From assembly GCA_028565635.1 (NCBI GenBank), contig JAOXYB010052524.1, forward strand, positions 327 through 11,517: DNA of 11,191 nucleotides. Reading direction: 5' to 3'. Shown one piece after another: positions 1 through 6,660 of the stretch; positions within the stretch are counted from its first letter, which is position 1; the number at the start of each line of letters is the position of its first letter. Source of the DNA: Phoronis ovalis (Eukaryota > Phoronida > Phoronidae). The notes below the pieces were generated by a model. The model saw only the letters and a list, made by a program, of their open reading frames with translations. It made no database searches and had not been told where the DNA came from. Position numbers and translations under genes: made by a program.

Positions 1-108
1 GTCCAGGAGTGTTTGAGGTTCTCCTGGGGTTGTCCAGGAGTGTTTGAGGTTCTCCTGGGGTTGTCCAGGAGTGTTTGAGGTTCTCCTGGGGTTGTCCAGG
101 AGTGTTTG
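1..108. repeat. 31-bp minisatellite with internal hairpin
   Basis: Three complete, apparently identical 31-bp units start at 1, 32 and 63. A 15-bp partial unit begins at 94. The array touches the window edge, so its true size is unknown. Each unit contains CCAGGAG and, 11 nt later, its reverse complement CTCCTGG (3-9 and 21-27 in unit 1), so every unit could form a 7-bp-stem hairpin. The period is not a multiple of three. All plus-strand frames hit a TGA inside the array, so it is not plus-strand coding sequence. Confidence 0.95.
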
Positions 109-212
109 CGGATGGACGGTCGGTATATCACTGCGTCGGAGGATGTGTTTTATATGTGATCTGTGAAACTGTTGTACATGTTCATCGGTTTTTCTAATGT
201 ATTAGTTACGTC

Positions 213-218
213 AATAAA
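213..218 (+). promoter_or_regulatory. Candidate poly(A) signal of an upstream plus-strand gene
   Basis: A canonical AATAAA lies about 100 bp after the minisatellite and is followed closely by an A-rich stretch. It could end a plus-strand transcript whose body lies before the window, placing the minisatellite in its last exon or 3' UTR. AATAAA occurs often by chance in AT-rich DNA, and no coding sequence is visible upstream, so this is only a candidate. Confidence 0.3.
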
Positions 219-296
219 GCATTAAAAAAACTAAAATGATTGAACAGATGATAGGTTGGAATAATTTTCATTTAATGTCAACATTTCTTTTTTTCC

Positions 297-306
297 ATTG
301 TAACAG
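297..306. repeat. SINE target-site duplication, copy on the tail side
   Basis: The 10-bp word ATTGTAACAG matches 608-617 exactly and borders the SINE on its 3'-tail side. Confidence 0.9.
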
Positions 307-607
307 TAAAGTAAAGTACAGTCTGTTCCGGACCATATTTGGCCCATCAGTCCCGGGCTTATACCAGTTTCAGTAGCATTAAGCGACTCAGATTGTACTC
401 TGCCTGGATAGGATGCTAGTCTATCGCAGGTTACTGCCCAATGTTATAAACACTGGTACCCATTTTTACACCTGGGTGGAGAGAAGCAAATGAGGATAAA
501 GTGTCTTGCTCAGGAACACAATCACTAACGACCCATGCGGGATTCGAACCTGCAACCTTTCGATTTCCAGTCCGGCACCGACCCCTGAGCCACCGCGACT
601 CCTCACA
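307..607 (-). mobile_element. tRNA-derived SINE, about 300 bp, minus orientation
   Basis: Read on the minus strand, the element starts with a tRNA-like head (about 607 to 535). The head carries an A-box-like TGGCTCAGGGG and a perfect B box GGTTCGAATCC, the internal RNA polymerase III promoter. A central conserved-looking segment follows (about 515-455). The element ends with a TTTAC-type short repeat tail near 307-316. Identical 10-bp duplications flank it, which shows insertion by target-primed reverse transcription, presumably by a partner LINE. The central segment resembles, from memory, that of the MetaSINE superfamily; this subfamily call is unverified. No protein is encoded, and the antisense reading frame crossing it is spurious. 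Confidence 0.92.
540..592 (-). promoter_or_regulatory. Internal Pol III promoter of the SINE (A and B boxes)
   Basis: The B box is at 540-550 (minus GGTTCGAATCC) and the A-box-like element at about 582-592 (minus TGGCTCAGGGT-type). The spacing is normal for a tRNA-type promoter. The B box is intact, so TFIIIC binding is possible. Transcription itself is not shown by sequence. Confidence 0.75.
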
Positions 608-617
608 ATTGTAACAG
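608..617. repeat. SINE target-site duplication, copy on the head side
   Basis: ATTGTAACAG is identical to 297-306 and lies directly outside the 5' (tRNA-like) end of the minus-strand SINE. Confidence 0.9.
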
Positions 618-668
618 GCGAGTGGTTAATTAGTGGTGTGCTCGAATTGTCGGATGTGACAATTTTGT

Positions 669-682
669 GCTCCATCTAGCGG
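669..682 (-). promoter_or_regulatory. CTCF-like motif, minus orientation
   Basis: The minus strand reads CCGCTAGATGGAGC. This agrees with the CTCF core CCASYAGRKGGCRC at all but two positions. It pairs with a second such motif at 704-719 in the opposite orientation. Binding is inferred only. Confidence 0.35.
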
Positions 683-703
683 AAGCATTTTTGTTGTCAA
701 CCT

Positions 704-719
704 CCTATAGATGGCGCTA
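704..719 (+). promoter_or_regulatory. CTCF-like motif, plus orientation
   Basis: CCTATAGATGGCGCTA agrees with the extended CTCF consensus (CCASYAGRKGGCGCTA type) except at positions 3 and 4. It faces away from the motif at 669-682, giving a divergent pair about 20 bp apart. Confidence 0.4.
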
Positions 720-1361
720 AAATAATCATTCGCTAGTGTTTAAAGGTAAGATAGTGAAGCAGCTGAGCCGACCAAGTTATTACATAACCCTGTTGCGAAA
801 CTTAATCCTTTGTTTCCTGGCATGTTTCAGCTGGTCATATTAATAACCCGGATTCATAGCCTGTTGCAGGTTTTGTTAAATTTTGTTTCCAGTAGATAAT
901 TTTTGGATAAATAAGGTAAGGAAAAATGAGATAATCTGATCACTGCATGATAATTGGACTATAGTAGTATAGACTAGTTATATAAAATTATAGGCACCCG
1001 GGGTTAGGCTAATAATTGGCCCCGGAGGGAGATGTACCATAATTCCTTACTTTTTGATATGGGTGTCCAAACCCTTACCCTGAAATATCCCCAGAATTGC
1101 CAAAAACACGCACCCTTCTTCCTTGAATTATACTGGAGTGAAAAAAATCAGATCTGAAATTGCTTAAACCGATAAAATACCACTAACAAATTGGTAGTTT
1201 TTTTAAATTATCAAATTTCCACCTAGCTGCAGTAACTTTCAGCCTTAACTAAACCATAACTGGCCTTTAGGATGCAAGCACCTTTTATTTGTCTTTAATG
1301 TAATGGGAACAATCCCTGGGGGACTTGTTGGAAATTTTGGTAGTGGCCTAGGGTAAAAAAA
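720..1361. other. Non-coding stretch with candidate splice sites
   Basis: No credible coding sequence is visible. Strong donor-like sites occur at 745/746 (AAAG|GTAAGA) and 915/916 (AAG|GTAAGG). An acceptor-like site with a pyrimidine tract ends at 830, so an untranslated exon at 831-915 is conceivable. It could be a leader exon of the zinc-finger gene, spliced to 2785. At about 1018-1065 a G-rich stretch leads into a GGGTGTCC segment and could be the decayed left end of the repeat complex that ends at 1968. Transcript data are needed for either reading. Confidence 0.3.
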
Positions 1362-1565
1362 CCTGACCATGTGGTAAATATCGGTCACCAAAGATATACC
1401 CTGTGATAAATGAAAAATATACTGTCATAAATAAGTCATCCAAACAGTATACGCTATGGTAAATAACTGTACAAATTACATCCTTTGGTAAACAGTGCTT
1501 TCCAAAATTATACCTTGTAGAAATAAATGGTTGCCAAAATATACCTGTGGTCAATGAAAAAAATA
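1362..1565. repeat. Degenerate tandem array, unit about 30 bp
   Basis: About seven diverged units share a core like ATAYCYTGTGGTAAATAA. The core (TGGTAAAT or variant) recurs near 1371, 1403, 1424, 1457, 1485, 1517 and 1547, a spacing of 21-33 bp. The array directly precedes copy 1 of the dispersed element and may be part of a larger composite. It has no coding potential; the open frames crossing it are by-products of the repeat. Confidence 0.7.
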
Positions 1566-1597
1566 AAATTATACCGTATTGTATTTTTTGAATACAG

Positions 1598-1968
1598 GGA
1601 TGTGCCGCGGAACCCAATCCAAAATTTTAGCTTGCGGAAGCAAACCCATTCCAAATTTTTTGAAACGTAAGGGTAACAATCCAAATTTTGTGAAATATAA
1701 GGGTAGCGCACAATCCAAAATTTTAAAATATTTGAGCAGCAATCCATTTTTATGCAAACTAACTGATACAAACCAAATTTCAAAAATTGATTTATGGATA
1801 CAAACCTAAAATTAATCCAAATTATTTGCTGTAAGCAGCGGGTAGTAATCCAAATTTTTTAATTTCTTTCGGTAGCAATCCAAAAAAATACAGTAAAAAG
1901 TATACAGTCCAAATCCAAAGTTTCAACTGGGCTGCACACTCGCACCAAAAGATACTTTGAGTACCCCC
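1598..1968 (+). mobile_element. Dispersed non-coding element, copy 1 (intact right end)
   Basis: The copy begins with GGGATGTGCCGCGGAACC and is clearly homologous along its length to 5925-6279 in the same orientation. Inside, a CAATCCAAAWTTT-type core recurs near 1615, 1647, 1677, 1711, 1740, 1769, 1801, 1846, 1876 and 1905, mostly 29-34 bp apart. It ends TTGAGTACCCCC (1957-1968). That is the exact reverse complement of the GGGGGTACTCAA opening copy 2, which suggests a terminal inverted repeat. This copy lacks that left terminus and abuts the 1362-1565 array. It encodes no protein, so it is probably a non-autonomous DNA-type element. The family was not identified. Confidence 0.8.
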
Positions 1969-2040
1969 GTGGCTTAAGTGTTGGTAAATTTTAGGTAAAA
2001 TTAACCCCAGTTTGGTAAAATGGTAGTCCAAGTCTCACAC

Positions 2041-2784
2041 TTTTCAGAATTACCTTTTAGTCCAATAAATGGTGATGATTTTTGGTTTTTATTATTCAAT
2101 TTTTTTTTAAAATTAAAAAGCCTTAGTTTTTACGAAAATGATTTTTAAAATGCTGTAATGAACACTCGCAATTTGGCAATTAAAATTATTTTCTTTTGAA
2201 ATTGCTTGATAATTGTAAATTCAAGTAACAGTAGGCTTGCATTCACTATCTAAAACCTAGTGCTTTGGTAGCATGATTTGTTAAGCACTAACCCACCAAT
2301 CCTAAGACCCATGTAAGCAGTTTAGAACAGGATTTTTCCTTTTACAAAATAAAGTTAATTAAAACAACAGATCTGAAACCTCACTGTTATGTCTAAATAT
2401 AATTGAACATGGTGAATATCTATATACTTGTATGCAAATACTAAAACTTGGTGTGGTAACAACTTAGTTTGTTATATATACTAAGCTCTGTACCTGCTGT
2501 ATGTTTGGTTACATTATCAGGCCTGAGGCATTCTTACAGTATGATGTTATGATTGGCAACAGGTAGGACACCCATTTATGTAAATTCCCCCACAAAACAG
2601 TATCAAAGTGAGGTATGTAATAAAATAATATGTACTATATTTTAAAACACAAACTGGCACTTTAAATATTAGCACACAAATTATATGTCTTTATTTGAAG
2701 CATGCCTCTGTAGTTTCTCATTGTCTACCAGTATTTCAGAGATTTGAAACAGCCTGTCAATTCTTATTTTATTTTCTGTTGTAG
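2041..2784. other. AT-rich spacer or intron, no gene seen
   Basis: No open frame of note, RNA gene or clear repeat is visible. The stretch ends in a pyrimidine-rich tract and TTGTAG at 2779-2784, a good splice acceptor. The right part is therefore probably the last intron of the zinc-finger transcription unit. Confidence 0.5.
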
Positions 2785-3024
2785 ATAATGAAAGCGCAGT
2801 AACAAGTGATTCATATTCAAATTGTAGTTGGCATGGTCATGTGGACAAAAAGCACCAAAAATACTTGAAAAATGTTTGTAAAACACAATCAAGAGGGCAC
2901 AACAGAAACTTATAAAAACTAGCACAAAGTCAAATTTTTAAATTGCATTGATTTCTGAAACTGCTGTTGAAATGAACTTGAGATACATATGTGTAATAGT
3001 TGCATTGTTATGTTCAAATTGATC
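2785..3024 (+). promoter_or_regulatory. 5' leader of the zinc-finger gene with chained uORFs
   Basis: The leader follows the acceptor AG at 2783-2784. It contains short upstream ORFs at 2788-2802, 2833-2868, 2872-2922 and 2972-3022. The last overlaps the weak ATG at 2989 and stops two bases before the ATG at 3025. An in-frame TGA at 2968-2970 closes the main frame upstream. If this leader is used, translation of the main ORF would rely on leaky scanning or reinitiation. A different, unseen leader cannot be excluded. Confidence 0.45.
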
Positions 3025-4953
3025 ATGGACTGTGATGAAATCGACAACAGTTATTCAGCACCACAAATTAAAGTTATAAAGCAGTCAGGGAAAGTTTATG
3101 ACAAAATTAGAAATGATGATAGTTCACTTTTAGAATGTCATGTTTGTAAAAAAACATTCACTAGCAATAAACTTCATCAAAAACATGTCCGATCACATGC
3201 AGGAGAGAAACCATTTGAATGCGAAATTTGTGGAAGGAAATTTAGGCAAGTGGCTGACGTTAAAAGACACACGAGAATACACACAGGAGAAAAGCCATAT
3301 GAATGTGAAACTTGTGGGAGGAGGTTTTGCCAAAGTGGTAATCTCACGACACACAAGAGATTGCACACAGGAATTAAACCATTCAAGTGTGAAACTTGTG
3401 GAAAATGTTTTAACCAGAGCTGTGACCTTAAAAGTCATCAAAGAGTACATACAGAAAATAAGTCATTTGACTGTGAAATTTGTGGAAAAATATACAGTAA
3501 AAAGTGTGCTCTTCAAGGACACATGAGATCACATGTGAAAAAGAAACTGTTTGAGTGTGAAGTTTGTAAAAAAAAATTTTCTTACAATAAAGTTCTTCAA
3601 AAACATGTCAGAACACATACAGAAGACAGGAATAGGTTTAGTCCAGCAGCAAGAATACATGCTGGAGATAAACCATTTGAATGCGAAATTTGTAGAAGGA
3701 AGTTTAGGCTAGCAACTGACGTCAAAAGACATAAAAGGATACATACAGGTGAAAAGCCATTTAAATGTGAAACTTGTGGGAAGACATTTTGCCAGAGTGG
3801 CAATCTCGCTAAACACAAGAGATTACACACAGGAATTAAGCCATTCAAGTGTGAAACTTGCGGAAAGCATTTTACTCAGAGCTGTACCCTTAAATCTCAT
3901 CTGAGAGTACACAGAAAAAAGTCATATGACTGTAAAATATGTTGGAAAATATTCAGTCGAATAGGGGCTTTTCAGGGACACATGAGATCACATGCTGGAA
4001 ATGAGGTGTTTGAATGTGAAGTTTGTGGAGAAAAATGCCTGGAAAAGTGTAGTAAGAATTGCTCTCTTCAGATGCAATCGATGACAGTAAATAAAACAAG
4101 GGATAACCGATATCAGTGCGAAACTTGTGGCAAAATATTCCAACACCGTTCTGCCCTTTCTAACCACATGAGAATACATACCGGGGAAAAACCATTTGAA
4201 TGTGACACTTGTGGGAAGAAATTCAATCAAAAAGGTAGCCTTCAAGCACATACAAGGCTACATAGAGGAGATATGCCATTTGAATGCGAAACGTGTGGAA
4301 AGAAATTCAATCAGAAATCTAACCTTGTATCGCATTTTGCAGTACACATTAACTATAAACCATTTGAATGCAAGATTTGTGGCAAGAGATTTAAGGATGG
4401 TCGTTACTTTGTGAAGCATACAAAATTTCATTCAGAAGATAAACCATTTGAATGCAAAACCTGTGGAAAAAAATATATTAAAAACTCTACCCTTAAGATA
4501 CACATGAACACACATACAGGCAAAAAGCCATTTGAATGTAAAACCTGTGAAAAAAGATTTAGTCACAGTTCTTACCTTAGAGAACACATGAAAATACACA
4601 CAGGAGGCAAATCATTCATGTGTGAAACTTGTGGAAAGAGATTTTATCGACATACTCACCTCCAGACACATATTATAATGCATTCGGGAGAAAAACCATT
4701 TGAATGCGAGATTTGTGGGAAGAAATTTAATGCCAATGGTAGCCGTAGAACACACATGAGAATACACACGGGTGAAAAGCCATTTGAATGCAAAACTTGT
4801 GGGAAAACATTTAATCAGATTGGTACTCTTCAAGCACATGTGAGGGTACACACTGGAGCACAGCCTTTTGAATGTGAACTTTGTGGGAAGAGATTTAATC
4901 AAAGTAGCAATCTTAAAACTCATTTGACCATACACACTGGAAAAGCTATTTGA
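3025..4953 (+). CDS. Multi-C2H2 zinc-finger protein (20 intact fingers plus 1 degenerate)
   Basis: This is a likely nuclear DNA-binding protein of 642 residues. It has an unrecognised N-terminus of about 37 residues, then C2H2 fingers of C-x2-C-x12-H-x3-H form in a 28-residue period. Fingers 1-6 span residues 38-198 and fingers 7-10 span 220-323. A degenerate finger near 331-346 has no histidines. Intact fingers resume at 365 and run to 637. Linkers are TGEKPFEC-like. No KRAB, SCAN, BTB or ZAD domain is visible, so the effector role is unknown. The coding region is one exon. I chose ATG 3025 because it has A at -3 and G at +4. An in-frame ATG at 2989 would give 654 residues but sits in poor context (C at -3, T at +4). 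Fingers 1-5 and 6-10 are a duplicated block. The target sequence and any orthologue are not recognisable. Confidence 0.95.
   Translation: MDCDEIDNSYSAPQIKVIKQSGKVYDKIRNDDSSLLECHVCKKTFTSNKLHQKHVRSHAGEKPFECEICGRKFRQVADVKRHTRIHTGEKPYECETCGRRFCQSGNLTTHKRLHTGIKPFKCETCGKCFNQSCDLKSHQRVHTENKSFDCEICGKIYSKKCALQGHMRSHVKKKLFECEVCKKKFSYNKVLQKHVRTHTEDRNRFSPAARIHAGDKPFECEICRRKFRLATDVKRHKRIHTGEKPFKCETCGKTFCQSGNLAKHKRLHTGIKPFKCETCGKHFTQSCTLKSHLRVHRKKSYDCKICWKIFSRIGAFQGHMRSHAGNEVFECEVCGEKCLEKCSKNCSLQMQSMTVNKTRDNRYQCETCGKIFQHRSALSNHMRIHTGEKPFECDTCGKKFNQKGSLQAHTRLHRGDMPFECETCGKKFNQKSNLVSHFAVHINYKPFECKICGKRFKDGRYFVKHTKFHSEDKPFECKTCGKKYIKNSTLKIHMNTHTGKKPFECKTCEKRFSHSSYLREHMKIHTGGKSFMCETCGKRFYRHTHLQTHIIMHSGEKPFECEICGKKFNANGSRRTHMRIHTGEKPFECKTCGKTFNQIGTLQAHVRVHTGAQPFECELCGKRFNQSSNLKTHLTIHTGKAI
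3136..3534 (+). repeat. Five-finger block, copy A (fingers 1-5)
   Basis: Fingers 1-5 pair one-to-one and in order with fingers 6-10. Shared private features include KLHQKHVRSH/VLQKHVRTH, a DVKRH helix, CQSGNL helices, the unusual linker TGIKPFKC, and LQGHMRSH/FQGHMRSH. The order and the shared rare linker indicate segmental duplication, not independent finger gain. Confidence 0.85.
3556..3993 (+). repeat. Five-finger block, copy B (fingers 6-10)
   Basis: This is the partner of 3136-3534. Between fingers 6 and 7 there are 14 extra residues ending ARIHAGDKPFE, which looks like the C-terminal half of a finger plus its linker. Finger-to-finger spacing is therefore 42 residues here instead of 28. 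Finger 10 is joined by a linker one residue short. Confidence 0.85.
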
Positions 4954-5010
4954 AAGTGAACTAGGCCCAGTATGTGGTTTCCAATTCGCAACACAATTTT
5001 TTGATCTAGC

Positions 5011-5310
5011 AGCCATTTTGAAATCAAGATGCCCACCAAATTTTCATGTTAAATTTTTAACTTAAGAATGCAGAAAACATTTTAATTCAAGTTTTGTTAA
5101 TTTAGTCCAGTAGTGTCTGATTCATCAAAAAATATGTTTTCACATAGCCGCCATTTTGAATCAAAGATGGCCACCAGCTCTTCACAAAAGTTTCAATCCA
5201 GAACCTAGCAAAGATTGTGATCCAAATTTTGTTGAAATCGCTCCAGTAGTTTTCAAGTTATCAAAGAATATTTTTTTTACGTGGCCACCATTTTGGAAAA
5301 TCTGACCTGT
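5011..5310. repeat. 138-bp degenerate tandem repeat with YY1-like cores
   Basis: CCATTTTG recurs at 5013, 5151 and 5288, 137-138 bp apart. Around it recur GCCGCCATTTTGAATCAAAG/GATGGCCACC-type sequence and a downstream TCCAGTAGT...TTATCAAAG segment. There are about two full units and a partial third. The copy near 5147 has GCCGCCATTTTG, the reverse complement of the YY1 consensus CAAAATGGCGGC. The array would lie in the zinc-finger gene's 3' UTR if the signal at 5336 is used. Confidence 0.75.
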
Positions 5311-5335
5311 AGTTTCAGAGAAAAACTGCAGACAA

Positions 5336-5341
5336 AATAAA
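5336..5341 (+). promoter_or_regulatory. Candidate poly(A) signal of the zinc-finger gene
   Basis: AATAAA lies about 380 bp after the TGA at 4951-4953. It is a plausible 3' UTR end, but chance occurrence is common in this AT-rich DNA. Confidence 0.4.
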
Positions 5342-5447
5342 CACTAAAATAAGACCAATGCAACTATTAGATATTGAAACCCACTGTAAATATTGGAAAC
5401 TTGTTGTATCCTGCTCTTCTTGTTGTTTATACTTTAAGCACAAACCT

Positions 5448-5494
5448 TCGATGCAATTTCAGTTAGCTTTACAAGATAACTGAAATTGCATCGA
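5448..5494. repeat. Perfect 18-bp inverted repeat (hairpin)
   Basis: TCGATGCAATTTCAGTTA (5448-5465) is the exact reverse complement of 5477-5494. The 11-nt loop (5466-5476) can add three more pairs after one mismatch, leaving a 3-nt apex. The total of 47 nt is short for a typical animal pre-miRNA. It may be a small foldback element or a structured RNA in a 3' flank. Confidence 0.9.
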
Positions 5495-5616
5495 TATGTA
5501 ATTGATATAATGTAGAAATTGATAAATTGCTTGTGTGTACTTGGACATTTTAATTTTATGTTTGAAATGTGGACTGTTCGACTTTTGGAGAAGCTGATTC
5601 CAAATTAATCCTTTTT

Positions 5617-5667
5617 ATGCCCATCACTATATATAGTGGATGGGCATCACTATGTGTAGTTGATGGG
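5617..5667. repeat. Palindrome and 24-bp direct repeat
   Basis: ATGCCCATC (5617-5625) and GATGGGCAT (5639-5647) are inverted arms around a self-complementary ACTATATATAGT core (5626-5637), broken only by one extra G. The CATCACTATNTNTAGTNGATGGG unit is then repeated directly at about 5645-5667. It may be the edge of a repetitive element continuing into 5668-5900; no family was recognised. Confidence 0.75.
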
Positions 5668-5906
5668 TATACAGTTGTACTGTATGCGTCGTGATCGTCA
5701 TGGTGGTCGTCGTTGTATGTAACCTTTTCTTTTTCTCGCAATAACGGCTTCAACTTTCGTTGGATCATGTTCATATTCGGTACATGGTAAGTACAGGTGA
5801 AACTACAGGTCGGGTATAATTTTTACCCCGATTACTTCCAACATGACCAAGTGGTGGCCATTTTGTTCCCGAGAGTGTACGTTATGTTGCGCCCATTTAT
5901 AGTCCT

Positions 5907-6279
5907 GGGGGGTACTCAACTACCGGGATGTGCCGCGGAACCCAATCCAAAATTGTAGCTTGTGGTAACAAACCCAATCCAACTTTTTTGAAATTTTAGG
6001 GTAGCAATCCAAATTTTGTGAAATATAAGGGTAGCAATCCAAAATATTTGAGTATAGCATTCCATTTTTATGCAAACTGCCTGATACCAAATTCTAAAAT
6101 TTGTTTATGGATACAAACCTAAAATTAATCCAAATTATTTGCTGTAAGCAATCCAAATTTTTGAATAGCTTTACGGTAGCAATCCAAAAAATTACAGTTA
6201 GAAGTATACAATCCAAATCCAAAATTTTCAACTGGGCTGCACACCGGCCCACCCTTTTGTTTTGGTCCGATAAAGTACC
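5907..6279 (+). mobile_element. Dispersed non-coding element, copy 2 (intact left end)
   Basis: The copy opens with GGGGGTACTCAA (5908-5919), then GGGATGTGCCGCGGAACC (from 5925). It matches copy 1 (1598-1968) in order and orientation as far as CTGGGCTGCACAC at about 6244. Beyond that the right end is diverged, but AGTACC at 6274-6279 sits where copy 1 has AGTACCCCC. Internal CAATCC cores occur near 5943, 5975, 6005, 6035, 6149, 6180 and 6209. No coding capacity is present. Reading frames crossing both copies are similar only because the DNA is repeated. Confidence 0.8.
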
Positions 6280-6592
6280 ATATATATATACATGCTTATG
6301 ACAGCTACTCAGATTTTCTGACATCATCAGCTCAGTGTGTCTACGACTATTATTTTTGAGGTGTGTAAGGTCGTATTATTTTCGCGACCTGAGATTGCTG
6401 AAGTTTATTATATAGTGTATCAAGCTGATTTCCTTTGAGCTGTGGTCACTGATTCCCCTCAATGACGTCATTTTTGCCGCATCACAAAACACAATTTTAC
6501 ATAAACAGCAGCACATAACTAGGAAACTTAGCGTATCATGTAGCGTACATCGGCCAGAAAGATGTTTTGAAATTTATTTATTTTTCTTCCAG
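6280..6592. other. Spacer with possible promoter features
   Basis: The stretch holds a TATATATATA run (6281-6290), a donor-like TGAG|GTGTGT at 6360/6361 and a perfect CRE (listed separately). It ends in a pyrimidine tract and CTTCCAG acceptor at 6592. No ORF is visible. It could be promoter, leader exon and first intron of a plus-strand gene. Confidence 0.35.
6463..6470. promoter_or_regulatory. Full CRE palindrome TGACGTCA
   Basis: This is an exact 8-bp CREB/ATF binding palindrome in a locally less AT-rich stretch, about 150 bp upstream of the candidate start codon at 6617. Use as a promoter element is inferred. Confidence 0.5.
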
Positions 6593-6660
6593 ATCGTATT
6601 TGAAAGTTAACAAGAAATGGAGTCTCGATCGTTCTCCGACAATATCAATGCTGTCATAGG
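6593..6660 (+). CDS. Possible first coding exon of an unidentified small gene
   Basis: The acceptor TTTTTCTTCCAG ends at 6592 and the donor AGG|GTTAGT starts at 6661. Inside, ATG at 6617 has G at -3 and G at +4 and encodes MESRSFSDNINAVI plus two bases of a Gly codon (phase 2). No family is recognised. A matching acceptor at 7128 would keep the frame for 11 more codons. The exon is supported only by splice-like signals and start context, so it may be chance. Confidence 0.3.

Noticed and set aside
535-607. A genuine tRNA gene on the minus strand
   Set aside because: The A and B boxes are present, but the head continues into a SINE body with tail and target duplications and lacks a convincing cloverleaf.
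466-675. Minus-strand reading frame over the SINE
   Set aside because: It is contained almost wholly in a tRNA-derived SINE, has no domain, and is explained by the repeat.
1362-1920. CRISPR array
   Set aside because: The units are diverged and abut without unique spacers of constant size, and the DNA is animal nuclear.
1508-2031. Minus-strand frames rich in Trp/Phe/Tyr and a plus-strand frame at 1579-1809
   Set aside because: The apparent peptide repeats arise from the tandem CAATCCAAATTTT units; similar frames occur in copy 2 for the same reason.
3177-5016. Several antisense and frame-shifted frames across the zinc-finger gene
   Set aside because: They are shadows of the repeated TGEKPFECETCGK codons; the sense frame with canonical C2H2 fingers explains the region.
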